Notes under the pieces: model-generated
Databases searched by the model: none
What the model saw: the letters and a program-made list of their open reading frames with translations, nothing else
Told to the model about the DNA's origin: nothing
Shown: positions 1 to 7,334 of the stretch, piece by piece
Layout: the number at the start of each line of letters is the position of its first letter
Numbering within the stretch: position 1 is the stretch's first letter
Made by a program: the position numbers and the translations under genes
Assembly (NCBI RefSeq): GCF_030269445.1
Contig: NZ_BSTJ01000005.1
Location: forward strand, 434,001 to 498,000
Reading direction: 5' to 3'
DNA length: 64,000 bases
Source: Actinoallomurus iriomotensis
GTDB taxonomy: Bacteria; Actinomycetota; Actinomycetes; Streptosporangiales; Streptosporangiaceae

Positions 1-78
1 GATGTGCTCCATGAGCGGCATGCGCCCATCCGGGTTCGGCGTTCGGGAGGCACGCCGCAGGGACTTCATCGCCGACAT
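1..78 (-). CDS. tatC: Sec-independent translocase TatC, N-terminal fragment
   Basis: Only the first 26 codons are present; the gene runs off the left edge. The minus-strand reading from the ATG at 78 ends in the segment NPDGRMPLMEHI, the signature N-terminus of TatC just before its first membrane helix. TatC is the multispanning receptor that recognises twin-arginine signal peptides and works with TatA in exporting folded proteins. It follows tatA by 27 bases, so the two are very likely co-transcribed. An in-frame ATG at 69 is a possible alternative start. Identity rests on this short conserved segment plus the tatA neighbour. Confidence 0.8.
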   Translation of the reverse strand, partial: MSAMKSLRRASRTPNPDGRMPLMEHI

Positions 79-105
79 GTGATTGTGTGCTCCGGCTCGT
101 CAGGA

Positions 106-417
106 TTACTTGCCGTGCTCCGTCTGGCGTACCGGAACGCCTTCTCTCACGGCGTCGTCCGCCGGGGCCTTCAGCTCCTGCGGACCGGCCTGCGCCTCGA
201 GACGCGCGGCCTCGGCACGCAACCGCGCGGCCTCCGAGCGAGCGTCCTGCGACGTGTTCTGCTTCTCGTCATCGTCGCCGATCAGACCCTTGGTCTCGGA
301 CTTGAAGATGCGCATCGAACGCCCGAGCGAACGCGCCGCCTGAGGCAACTTCGCCGAGCCGAACAGCACCAGAATGACGACCGCGATGATCGCGATCTCC
401 CACGGGCCAAGATCCAT
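106..417 (-). CDS. tatA: Sec-independent translocase subunit TatA
   Basis: This 103-residue protein is the pore-forming component of the twin-arginine translocase in the cytoplasmic membrane. It has the classic layout: a short N-terminus, one membrane helix at about residues 5-22, the FGSAKLP hinge, then an amphipathic helix (residues 27-45) and a long charged, Ala/Glu/Arg-rich tail of low complexity. The length is normal for actinobacterial TatA. It lies upstream of tatC and downstream of a small membrane protein and pafC; this pafB-pafC-tatA-tatC order is, from general knowledge, common in actinobacteria. TatB is not visible here. Confidence 0.95.
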   Translation of the reverse strand: MDLGPWEIAIIAVVILVLFGSAKLPQAARSLGRSMRIFKSETKGLIGDDDEKQNTSQDARSEAARLRAEAARLEAQAGPQELKAPADDAVREGVPVRQTEHGK

Positions 418-480
418 GACAGTCCTCTTCAGCAGTGGCCGGTTCTCCCCTGATCGTACGCCGTCCGGCCGGGTGGCTCA

Positions 481-666
481 CTACCCCGTTTCTTCCAAAC
501 GGCGCGCCGCGGTGCGCAGCGCCGAATGTTTTGGCGCGAGACGCCCCCTGGTGTGCTGGATTTCACGGCCGAGATCGCGAACGGCGAGGAAAACCTTGAT
601 CGCGCAGACGGCGATCACGACCAGCCCGGCGAAGGTCAGTCCGATGAACAACATCACCCACGGCAC
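481..666 (-). CDS. Small single-pass membrane protein
   Basis: The predicted protein has 61 residues with one strongly hydrophobic segment (about residues 4-28) and a basic tail of about 33 residues that looks helical. Starts at GTG 666, GTG 657 or ATG 654 are possible; the longer reading from 765 would overlap pafC and lacks membrane character, so I rejected it. It sits between pafC and tatA in the same direction. No family could be named. Its position next to the Tat genes suggests a membrane role, but nothing in the sequence gives a function. Confidence 0.6.
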   Translation of the reverse strand: MPWVMLFIGLTFAGLVVIAVCAIKVFLAVRDLGREIQHTRGRLAPKHSALRTAARRLEETG

Positions 667-727
667 GGGCCCGAGACTACACGCCCCGTAGCGGGCCCCG
701 CCCGCGGCGAGTCCCGGGCAGGCCCGG

Positions 728-1666
728 TCAGGCGTACTGATCGAGGGCGCGTTCGGCGTCGTCACGGACGCTCTCGGCCAGGTCGGCGGGGGCGACGATG
801 GCGCCGTCGCCGGCCAGCCGCAGCGCCAGGCGGCGGACCCACCGCGTGTCGCGAGTGCGCAGCTCGACGCGCAGCCGGCCCTCCCCCAGCTCGGTGACGC
901 TCTCGCAGGGGTAGTGGTCGGCGACCCAGCGCCCGGACGGCGTCAGCTCGATGATCACCTTGGTGTCGTCGGGTGACGGCCGGAACAGGCCGCGGTCGAC
1001 GTCGACCGGCTCGGCCTCCTCCGGGATCCGCGCGGCGACGTCGAGGACCTCCAGCTCGACGATGCGGTCGAGCCGGAACAGGCGCACCGCCTCGGCCCGG
1101 CGGCACCAGCCCTCCAGGTAGGACCAGCCGTCCACCAGGAGCAGGCGCATGGGGTCGACGTCGCGTTCGGTGTTCTCGTCGCGCCCCGGCACGTAGTAGG
1201 TCATCCGCAGCCGGCGGCCCTCGTCTAGCCCGGCGCGCACCTGGAGGAGGATGTCCGGGCGCACCTCCACCTGCACCGACACCTGGCTGCTCGGCTGCGC
1301 GGCGTTGCCGGCGGCGACCTCCAGCTTGGCGATGACGCGGCTGAGCGCGTCGCCGTGCTCGGGGATCTCGGCGAGCGTGCGCAGCGCGATGAGCAGCGCC
1401 GCGGCCTCGTCCACGTCGAGCCGCAGCGGGCGGCTGATCGACTCGGCCTCGCTGACGACGATCTCACCGCCCTCGTAGGACAGGTCGATGGGGCAGTACG
1501 GGTCGGGCGCGCGCAGCTCGACGCACCACAAGAGGTTCAGGTCGTCGATGAGCTGCTTCTCGCTGACCTCGAACGCCGCGGCGGCCTCGGCGACGCTGAC
1601 CGAGCTGCGCGAGACGACGTACGGGACGAGCGCGAGCAGACGCGTAAGACGATCCGCGGAGCTCAT
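728..1666 (-). CDS. pafC: WYL-domain transcriptional activator PafC
   Basis: This 312-residue protein has an N-terminal winged helix-turn-helix (about residues 1-60, with SVAEAAAAFEVSEKQLIDDL as recognition region) and a WYL domain (about 140-215, including WSYLEGWCRRAEAVRLFRLD), followed by a WCX-type C-terminal extension. In mycobacteria PafB and PafC form a heterodimer that remodels RNA polymerase at promoters of the LexA/RecA-independent DNA damage response. The start is set by a strong Shine-Dalgarno sequence (AAGGAGG) and a 4-base ATGA overlap with a 23-codon micro-ORF that links it to pafB. It is followed by the small membrane protein and tatA. Confidence 0.93.
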   Translation of the reverse strand: MSSADRLTRLLALVPYVVSRSSVSVAEAAAAFEVSEKQLIDDLNLLWCVELRAPDPYCPIDLSYEGGEIVVSEAESISRPLRLDVDEAAALLIALRTLAEIPEHGDALSRVIAKLEVAAGNAAQPSSQVSVQVEVRPDILLQVRAGLDEGRRLRMTYYVPGRDENTERDVDPMRLLLVDGWSYLEGWCRRAEAVRLFRLDRIVELEVLDVAARIPEEAEPVDVDRGLFRPSPDDTKVIIELTPSGRWVADHYPCESVTELGEGRLRVELRTRDTRWVRRLALRLAGDGAIVAPADLAESVRDDAERALDQYA

Positions 1667-1734
1667 GAGCCCTCCTTCGTCGGAGGAGCGGTCCAGAACG
1701 CCGTGTTCTCGATTCGCTCACCGCGTTCGCTCAT
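1663..1734 (-). CDS. Micro-ORF joining pafB to pafC
   Basis: A 23-codon reading frame fills the gap between pafB and pafC exactly. Its ATG overlaps the pafB stop (ATGA at 1731-1734) and its TGA overlaps the pafC ATG (ATGA at 1663-1666). The peptide begins MSERGERIENT and ends PPTKEGS, with no hydrophobic stretch and no recognisable family. The pafC ribosome binding site lies inside its last codons. It may serve only to keep ribosomes moving from pafB to pafC by termination-reinitiation, or the double ATGA may be chance; whether the peptide itself accumulates is unknown. Confidence 0.35.
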   Translation of the reverse strand: MSERGERIENTAFWTAPPTKEGS

Positions 1735-2675
1735 GCCAAAACCGCCTTAAGGTGCTGAATCATCGCGTCGCGTACGTCGGGCGGGCCGATGACGACCACG
1801 TCGTCGGCGAACCCGGCCAGGTAGTCCACGAGCCGGTCGACGTCGGCGAAGCCCAGTTCGGCGCGGTCCCACTCGCCCTCGTCGGGCCGTACGTCCGCGG
1901 CCCACCGGCGGATGCCGTGGGCGGCACCCTGACGCAGCCGCACCGTGGCGCTGCGGCGGTCCGGTGCCGGAGTGCTGCTGGCGGCCACGATCTCCCGGAC
2001 GTCGACGCCGTCCGGCACCACGACCTCGCCGGCCGACCCGTCGCCGGAGACGACGCCGAGGATGCGGCTGAGGCGGAACACCCGCACCTGCCCGCGGTCA
2101 CGGTCGTGACCCGCGACGTACCAGCGGCCGCGGCGGCTCACCACTCCCCACGGCTCCAGGTGACGCCGCTGTGGCGCGCTGCGCCCGATCCCCTGGTAGT
2201 CGAAGGCGACCGGCCGGCGGTCCCGTACGGCGCGCCACAGAGCGGGGAACGCCGGCTCGTGCGTGTCGACCCGCGGCTCGATGCCCAGAGAGGCGGCCTC
2301 GGCGGTGTCCACGCCGGCGGCGCGCAGCTTCAGCAGCGCCCCGGAGGCCGCCTCGGCGAGGCTGGCGCGCTGCCACACCCGCGCGGCCAGGCCCAGCACC
2401 GCGGCCTCGTCGGGCTCCAGCTGGATCTCCGGCAGCTCGTACGCCTGGCGCTGGATGCGGTAGCCGGTGTCCTCCTCGCCCTCGCTGCCGGTCTCCAGCG
2501 GGACGCCGAGCTCTCGCAGCTCCTCCTTGTCGCGTTCGAACATGCGCTTGAACGCCTCGGAGCCGTCGGGATAGCCCGGCACGGCCTGGCGGATCTGCTC
2601 CGCGGTGAGATATCTGCGGGTGGCCAGCAGGCACACCACGAGATTGAGCAACCGCTCGGTCTTGCGGCGCGACAT
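1731..2675 (-). CDS. pafB: WYL-domain transcriptional activator PafB
   Basis: PafB is the partner of PafC; together they activate DNA-repair promoters that carry a -26 element instead of a normal -35. This 314-residue protein has a winged HTH at residues 1-65 (RYLTAEQIRQAVPGY), a linker, a WYL domain at about 150-215 (WYVAGHDRDRGQVRVFRLSR) and a C-terminal WCX-like domain ending near the stop. I chose the ATG at 2675 because AAAGGAG lies 6-8 bases before it; the GTG at 2681 overlaps that ribosome binding site. pafB diverges from the DUF3866 gene, so their promoters share about 50 bases. Confidence 0.93.
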   Translation of the reverse strand: MSRRKTERLLNLVVCLLATRRYLTAEQIRQAVPGYPDGSEAFKRMFERDKEELRELGVPLETGSEGEEDTGYRIQRQAYELPEIQLEPDEAAVLGLAARVWQRASLAEAASGALLKLRAAGVDTAEAASLGIEPRVDTHEPAFPALWRAVRDRRPVAFDYQGIGRSAPQRRHLEPWGVVSRRGRWYVAGHDRDRGQVRVFRLSRILGVVSGDGSAGEVVVPDGVDVREIVAASSTPAPDRRSATVRLRQGAAHGIRRWAADVRPDEGEWDRAELGFADVDRLVDYLAGFADDVVVIGPPDVRDAMIQHLKAVLA

Positions 2676-2713
2676 CGGCACTCCTTTGGACCCGTCCCCG
2701 TGGCCTCCGACGC

Positions 2714-2719
2714 TACCGT
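2714..2719 (+). promoter_or_regulatory. -10 element of a leaderless promoter (DUF3866 gene)
   Basis: TACCGT lies six bases before the GTG start of the DUF3866 gene, with no Shine-Dalgarno sequence between. Transcription would begin at or next to the start codon. Confidence 0.45.
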
Positions 2720-2725
2720 TGGCGG

Positions 2726-3796
2726 GTGATCCGATGGCGCAAAGGCACGGTTGTCAACATACGCCGGGAGTGGCCCGGCGCGGTGGAACTCGACGTGGAG
2801 ATCGACCACGACGGCGCGGCCCGCGCGCTGGCCTACCCGGCACTGGTGGGATCGCCCCAGGTGGGCGACGCGGTGCTGCTCAACACTACGGCGCTCGCCA
2901 TGGGGCTTGGCACCGGAGGGTACGCCATGGTGGTGGCCCTACCGGACCGTTTTCCGCCAGATCCCTCGGGCCCGGGCCATCTCGTCAAGGCCCGCTACAC
3001 GCCGCTGCAGGCGACCGTGCTCGGCGCCGACGAGCAGGACTCCCCGCACCACGAGCTGCTCCGCGAGGCCGACTCGGTCGACGGGATGCCGGTGATCGTC
3101 GCCGACCTGCACTCGGCGCTGCCGGCGATCGTCGCGGGTCTGCACCGCGACCGGCCGGGCACGCGTGTCGTCTACGTGATGCCGGACGGCGGCGCGCTGC
3201 CGTCGTGGTTCTCCCGCGCGGCCGCGGCCCTGCGCGAGGCCGGAGCCCTGGCCGCGGTCGTCACCACCGGGCAGGCCTTCGGCGGCGACCTGGAGGCGGT
3301 GACCCTGCACACCGGGCTGCTGGCCGCACGCCTCGTGCTGGAGGCGGAGGTCGCGGTCGTCGCGCAGGGACCGGGCAACCTCGGCACCGGCACGCGCTGG
3401 GGATTCTCGGGCGTGTCGGCCGGCGAGGCGGTGAACGCCGCGGGCGTGCTCGACGGCCGGCCGATCGCCTCGTTGCGGGTCAGCGAGGCCGACGCCCGCG
3501 AACGCCACCAGGGGGTCTCCCACCACAGCCTGACCGCCTACGGCCGGGTGGCGCTCACACGGGCCCAGGTGGTGGTGCCGGAGCTGCCGGGCGAGTTCGG
3601 CGCGCGCGTGGCCGCCGACGCCGCACCGCTCGGCGAACGCCATGAGCTGGTCAGCGTGCCGGTCGACGGGCTGGAGGAGGCGCTGCGCGCGTCGCCGGTA
3701 CGCCTGTCGACGATGGGCCGGGGGCTGGATGAGGACCTCGCCGGCTTCCTGACCGCCGCCGCCGCCGGACGCCACGCCGCCGCCCTGCTCGGCTGA
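2726..3796 (+). CDS. DUF3866 family protein
   Basis: The 356-residue protein matches the actinobacterial DUF3866 family, whose function is unknown. It opens with a beta-rich segment (about residues 1-60), has no signal peptide or membrane segment, and contains recurring glycine-rich strand-loop motifs such as VVYVMPDGGALP, VVAQGPGNLGTGTRWGFSG and FGARVAADAAPLG, which suggest a Rossmann-like or phosphorylase-like core. A GTG start is chosen because the frame opens there, a TACCGT -10 element lies six bases upstream, and no later start fits better. It is transcribed away from pafB. No catalytic residues can be assigned. Confidence 0.85.
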   Translation: MIRWRKGTVVNIRREWPGAVELDVEIDHDGAARALAYPALVGSPQVGDAVLLNTTALAMGLGTGGYAMVVALPDRFPPDPSGPGHLVKARYTPLQATVLGADEQDSPHHELLREADSVDGMPVIVADLHSALPAIVAGLHRDRPGTRVVYVMPDGGALPSWFSRAAAALREAGALAAVVTTGQAFGGDLEAVTLHTGLLAARLVLEAEVAVVAQGPGNLGTGTRWGFSGVSAGEAVNAAGVLDGRPIASLRVSEADARERHQGVSHHSLTAYGRVALTRAQVVVPELPGEFGARVAADAAPLGERHELVSVPVDGLEEALRASPVRLSTMGRGLDEDLAGFLTAAAAGRHAAALLG

Positions 3797-3830
3797 GCCG
3801 ACCGGCCTCGAACGTCCGGCCGGGACCTTG

Positions 3831-3879
3831 CCGGATCGGGCGAATGGGCCCGGCCCGGCGCCTTTACGTTGTAGATCAC
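3831..3879. repeat. Dispersed intergenic repeat, copy 1
   Basis: Two blocks here recur at 8776-8845: CCGGATCGGGCGAATG (14 of 16 bases the same) and the block GCGCCTTTACGTTGTAGATC, which differs at two bases. In the other copy the second block contains a perfect odd palindrome, TTTACA-T-TGTAAA; here it is partly eroded. The blocks are adjacent in this copy but about 26 bases apart in the other. It lies in the gap after the DUF3866 gene. It could be an operator or a REP-like element. Confidence 0.5.
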
Positions 3880-3970
3880 GTGGCGGCGAAGGGTGCACGT
3901 CCCTGAGGCCGGGCCACGTCGCACAGGCGAGTCAGGGGCTCCCCGCCGGCGGTCGAGCGCCGGTGGGTTC
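3867..3970 (-). pseudogene. Decayed partial duplicate of the DUF3291 gene end
   Basis: This stretch resembles the last part of the neighbouring DUF3291 gene (about 3973-4118) lying directly beside it. Matching runs include GTAGATCACGTGGCGGCGAA against GCAGATCCCGTAGCGGCGAG, and GGCCGGGCCACGTCGCACAG against GGCCGGGCCCGCCTCGCGCA, interrupted by deletions of roughly 30 and 10 bases. It has no usable reading frame. The simplest reading is an old tandem duplication that has decayed; the alignment was done by eye and overlaps the dispersed repeat at its left end. Confidence 0.4.
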
Positions 3971-4445
3971 ACGTCGCAGATCCCGTAGCGGCGAGGGCGC
4001 CGTCCGGCTCGTACCGGTGGCGGAAGGTGAAGGCCTCCGGGGCCGGGCCCGCCTCGCGCAGGCGGGTCAGGCGGGACAGGGCCTCCTCCACCGACGGCAG
4101 GTGGCCCGCCGGTACCCACCACAGCACCGTGAACGGCTCCGCCATCCGCGTGAACCACTCGCGGCGGCGCCGGATGTACTCCAGGTGGTCCGAGCGGTAC
4201 GTGAAGTCCCACAGGGCCTGGAACGACTCCCACACCGACAGGTTGACGATCATGTCGTCGCCGTACGGGCGGATCGCCGTCGCGTCTCGGCCCTCCTCGT
4301 CGACTAGGCGCCACACGAAGCCCGGTGAGTTGTCGGCCAGGGCGTTGATCGGCTCGAGGCCGGTCACGAAGCCGGCCGCCTCAGCGGTGTCGAGGGGATG
4401 ACGCAGGCGTCCGACGTTGAGCTGTGCGAGGTGATGATCCGTCAT
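3969..4445 (-). CDS. DUF3291 domain-containing protein
   Basis: This 158-residue protein belongs to the DUF3291 family, small alpha/beta-barrel-like proteins related to antibiotic-biosynthesis monooxygenase folds, with no agreed function. Typical features are the start MTDHHLAQLNVGRLRHPLD, the central NLSVWESFQALWDFTYRSDH and WFTRMAEPFTVLWWVPAGH, a Trp/His-rich pocket-forming region. It lies 33 bases downstream of the cysteine-rich HTH regulator in the same direction, so it is probably in that regulator's operon and perhaps under its control. The 33-base gap is unusually AT-rich for this genome. Confidence 0.85.
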   Translation of the reverse strand: MTDHHLAQLNVGRLRHPLDTAEAAGFVTGLEPINALADNSPGFVWRLVDEEGRDATAIRPYGDDMIVNLSVWESFQALWDFTYRSDHLEYIRRRREWFTRMAEPFTVLWWVPAGHLPSVEEALSRLTRLREAGPAPEAFTFRHRYEPDGALAATGSAT

Positions 4446-4478
4446 GGGCGACAGCAGATCATCTGCGGCGCTCTATTG

Positions 4479-5129
4479 TCAATCATCATTATTTTTAGAA
4501 GTGATCTCCACACAGCACTCCCCCGGCCGTGCCCGCATCCGTGCCCGCAGCTCCGTCTCCCCCATGCCTTCGAGCAGGCCTTCCACCAGGGCGAGGTTCA
4601 TGCCGCAGACCAGCGGCGGGAACTCCCGGGCCACCGCGTGGAACGGGCAGTTGCGCATCCGGACCACCCCGGCCGCGCCATCCGCCCGGTACGGCTCGTA
4701 GCCCTGCCGGGCCAGCACCTCCTCGACGCCGCCCTCCGCCGACTCCCCCGCCGTACGGCCGTGACGCCGCGCCACCCGCTCCAGGTCGCCCTCGGCCCCC
4801 AGCGACTCCACGACCTCCGCGAGCAGCGCCGCCGGCGTGCCGTAGTCACGCGGCGGCAGGCTCACGACGTGATCGACCGCGGAGCGCCGGTAGAGCTTGG
4901 CGGGCCGGCCCGCCCCCGGGCCGGACCGGCCGGGCGGACGGCGGAACACCACGTCGAGCAGGCCCGCGTCGGCCAGCCGGTCGAGATGGAACGCCGCCAG
5001 CGTCCGCTGGATCCCGGCCGCGTCGGCGGCCTCGGCCCGCCCCACCTCGTGATCCTGGGCGACCACGTAGTCGTACACCCGCCGCCGTACCGGATCACCC
5101 AGGGCCGTGATGGCCTCCACATCGCTCAC
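4479..5129 (-). CDS. ArsR-like HTH regulator with a C-terminal cysteine cluster
   Basis: The 216-residue protein has an N-terminal winged HTH (about residues 1-75; VRRRVYDYVVAQ, then AAGIQRTLAAFHLDRLADAGLL) and a C-terminal domain with the segment NCPFHAVAREFPPLVCGMN and, 29 residues on, GECCVEI. That arrangement resembles SufR-type regulators, which hold an iron-sulfur cluster, though the spacing differs from cyanobacterial SufR and no suf genes are adjacent. The GTG at 5129 is chosen because TACAAT lies seven bases before it, which implies a leaderless mRNA; the longer upstream frame lacks family similarity. DUF3291 follows in the same operon. Cluster binding is inferred, not shown. Confidence 0.8.
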   Translation of the reverse strand: MSDVEAITALGDPVRRRVYDYVVAQDHEVGRAEAADAAGIQRTLAAFHLDRLADAGLLDVVFRRPPGRSGPGAGRPAKLYRRSAVDHVVSLPPRDYGTPAALLAEVVESLGAEGDLERVARRHGRTAGESAEGGVEEVLARQGYEPYRADGAAGVVRMRNCPFHAVAREFPPLVCGMNLALVEGLLEGMGETELRARMRARPGECCVEITSKNNDD

Positions 5130-5136
5130 GCGCCCG

Positions 5137-5142
5137 ATTGTA
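5137..5142 (-). promoter_or_regulatory. -10 element of a leaderless promoter (cysteine-rich HTH regulator)
   Basis: TACAAT, close to the ideal -10, ends seven bases before the GTG start at 5129 with no ribosome binding site between. Confidence 0.55.
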
Positions 5143-5182
5143 GGAAGCGCAGCAGGAAGCGCGGCAGGGAGCGCGCCGCGGG

Positions 5183-6097
5183 TCAGTACGCGGCGATGAT
5201 GTCGATCACGAACGCCAGCGTGTCGCTGCGCGTGATACCCGACGCCGAATGACCCTTCGCGCCGTACCCCGCGCTCGGCGGCACCACCACCAGCACCCGG
5301 CTGCCCACCGGTTTGCCGACGACCGCGCGGTCCCACCCGTCGATCATCTGCCGGGCGCCGACCACCACCGAGTCCGGATGGCCACGGCCGCGCGAGGACT
5401 CGAACGTCTTGCGGCCACGCCAGATCTGGCCCAGATCGTGATAGACCACGACCTGCTTGGCCTCCACCGGCCGGCCCGTGCCCCGCACGATCGTGCGCAC
5501 GGTCAGCTTCGCCGGCGGGCGCGCCGACGGAATCGTCATCGACGGCACCGCGCCCGTCGTCACCCGCGGCAGGCCCGCCTCGGTCTGCTGCTCCGGCGTG
5601 CCGTGCGCGGACGCGCCGTTGGGGTAGACGGCCAGCACGTCCAGCACGAACACCAGCGAGTCGTTTCCGCCGATCTGCAGCGCCGCGTAGCCCTGCGAGC
5701 CGTACCCCTGTCCCGGCGGGATCACCGCCACCACCCGGCCGCCCGGGCGCTGCCCGGCCAGCGCCCGGTTCAGCCCCGGCACCAGGTGCCCGTACGGGAA
5801 CATCGCCGGGCGGCCCGAGTCGTAACTGCTGGCGATCAGCTTGTGGTCACCGCCGTTCCAGCGGTACCCGACGTAGTTCGCCGCGACCAGGTCGCCGGCC
5901 GCCACCTTGGCGCCCTTGCCCGAATGCAGGGTCTTGACGCCCAGCTTGCCGCCGGGCGCCGACCCCGGGATCGTCACCGCCGGCTGCCGGCCGACCGCTC
6001 CGGCCACCTTCACCCCGTCGGGCGGCCCTCCACCGCTGCACGCGACAACGCACGAGGCGAGGAGGGCCAGCACGACCCACGGGGCGGCACGCCGCAT
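5183..6097 (-). CDS. Lipoprotein with two FKBP-type peptidyl-prolyl isomerase domains
   Basis: The 304-residue product starts with a lipoprotein signal (MRRAAPWVVLALLASCVVAC, lipid-attached Cys at 20), so it should sit on the outer face of the membrane. Two FKBP domains follow, at about residues 60-160 and 200-304. Both have the closing strand pattern (SLVFVLDVLAVY; TLAFVIDIIAAY), and the first has the PGQGYG loop and LVPGL helix start. FKBPs speed up proline isomerisation during folding. The ATG at 6097 gives the clean lipobox; the frame extended to 6148 would overlap the upstream gene. It lies 25 bases after the second double-FKBP gene. Confidence 0.88.
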   Translation of the reverse strand: MRRAAPWVVLALLASCVVACSGGGPPDGVKVAGAVGRQPAVTIPGSAPGGKLGVKTLHSGKGAKVAAGDLVAANYVGYRWNGGDHKLIASSYDSGRPAMFPYGHLVPGLNRALAGQRPGGRVVAVIPPGQGYGSQGYAALQIGGNDSLVFVLDVLAVYPNGASAHGTPEQQTEAGLPRVTTGAVPSMTIPSARPPAKLTVRTIVRGTGRPVEAKQVVVYHDLGQIWRGRKTFESSRGRGHPDSVVVGARQMIDGWDRAVVGKPVGSRVLVVVPPSAGYGAKGHSASGITRSDTLAFVIDIIAAY

Positions 6098-6122
6098 ACG
6101 CCGACCTCCAGCGACCGGGTGA

Positions 6123-7250
6123 TCAGATCGCGTCGAGAATATCGACAACGAACACGAGGGTGTCGGTGCCCTTGATGCCCGCCTGTGGCGACCCGGTCGA
6201 GCCGTAGCCCTCCTTCGGCGGGACGATCACCAGCATCCGGCTGCCGATCTTCTTGCCCACCAGCGCCTTGTCCCAGCCCGGGATCACCTGCCCGACGCCG
6301 ATCGGGAATCCGGCCGGAGCGCCGTGCTTGTAGCTGGAGTCGAACTCCTTGCCGGTGCGCCACAGCACACCGTCGTACTGACCGACCAGCGTCTGACCCT
6401 TGGCGACCGCCTTGCCGGTGCCCTCGATCAGCGTCTGGACCTCCAGCTTCTTCGGCGCCGAACCCGACGGGATCTTCACCGTCGGCGCCTGGCCCGGCGC
6501 GCCCGGCGTGACCTGCGGGAACTTCGCGTCGATCTTCTGCTGCGTGCCCTGCACCGACGCCGTCTTGCCGTAGGCCTTCAGCACGTCGACCGACAGCACC
6601 AGGTCATCGCCGGCACCCAGCTTCAGCGCCTGCGCGACCTGGTCGCCGACCACCTTGTACGGCAGGGTCAGCTCCAGCCGCGTGCCCGGCGTACGGCCCA
6701 CGATCTCCTTGTCCAGCGCCGGCAGCCCGGTCAGCTGGCTCGCTGTGTTCGCGGCCGGCTTGTTCTGCTTGAAGGTGTCCAGCAGCGGCTCATGGGTCTT
6801 CTGGGGCTTGGCCGCCCACTGGTAGGCCACCAGGTGCGCGACGACGAAGTCGTTGGTGCTGATCTTCGGCCCGGAGCCGTGGATCAGCTCCTTGACGCTC
6901 TGCTTGACCGCCGGCTTGGCCTTGGGCACCGACACCGACGGCGCCTTGCCGAACGCGCCCTTGAACTTCACCGACGGCGCCGGCCTCGTCTCCCACCAGA
7001 TGCCCGCGCCGATGAGCGCCAGCACCACGACCGCGCCCGCCACCGAGTAGATGATCTGACGCCGCTTGGCGGCCTTGCGCGTCCCCTTGCGCGGCGCCGA
7101 GCGGTTCTTGGAACCGAGCGCGTGCGGAGTGAACTCGCTACGGCTGATGTCCCGGGCCTGCGGCATCGTCACCTTCGGCCGGGCGTCCTGCTGGGGCTCC
7201 TCCTCGGTCCCCTCGGTCTCCGTTTCCTCGCGGCCTTCGACTTCAGACAT
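6123..7250 (-). CDS. Membrane-anchored double-FKBP protein
   Basis: This protein of about 375 residues has a charged cytoplasmic N-terminus (about 70 residues, Glu-rich then Arg/Lys-rich), one membrane helix (IIYSVAGAVVVLALIGAGIW) and two external FKBP domains. The second domain keeps the usual active-site residues (EFDSS, VIPGWD, PKEGYG). The first lacks the Asp and Trp positions and has LDTFKQNKP in their place, so it is probably non-catalytic. The ATG at 7250 is preferred over 7292. It starts an FKBP pair downstream of pafA, a position that is, from general knowledge, conserved in other actinomycetes. Confidence 0.88.
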   Translation of the reverse strand: MSEVEGREETETEGTEEEPQQDARPKVTMPQARDISRSEFTPHALGSKNRSAPRKGTRKAAKRRQIIYSVAGAVVVLALIGAGIWWETRPAPSVKFKGAFGKAPSVSVPKAKPAVKQSVKELIHGSGPKISTNDFVVAHLVAYQWAAKPQKTHEPLLDTFKQNKPAANTASQLTGLPALDKEIVGRTPGTRLELTLPYKVVGDQVAQALKLGAGDDLVLSVDVLKAYGKTASVQGTQQKIDAKFPQVTPGAPGQAPTVKIPSGSAPKKLEVQTLIEGTGKAVAKGQTLVGQYDGVLWRTGKEFDSSYKHGAPAGFPIGVGQVIPGWDKALVGKKIGSRMLVIVPPKEGYGSTGSPQAGIKGTDTLVFVVDILDAI

Positions 7251-7334
7251 CTTCTCCACCGTTTCGCGGGCATGACGACAGCACGAACGCACCCAACCTT
7301 GTAGCAGGCACCTAAAGGTAGCGTGAGAACGCGG

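Noticed and set aside
4472-4500. TTGTCAATC in the gap between the HTH regulator and DUF3291 as a PafBC element
   Set aside because: The base pair expected to be TA at the right spacing is TT, and it lies on the strand opposite to both genes.
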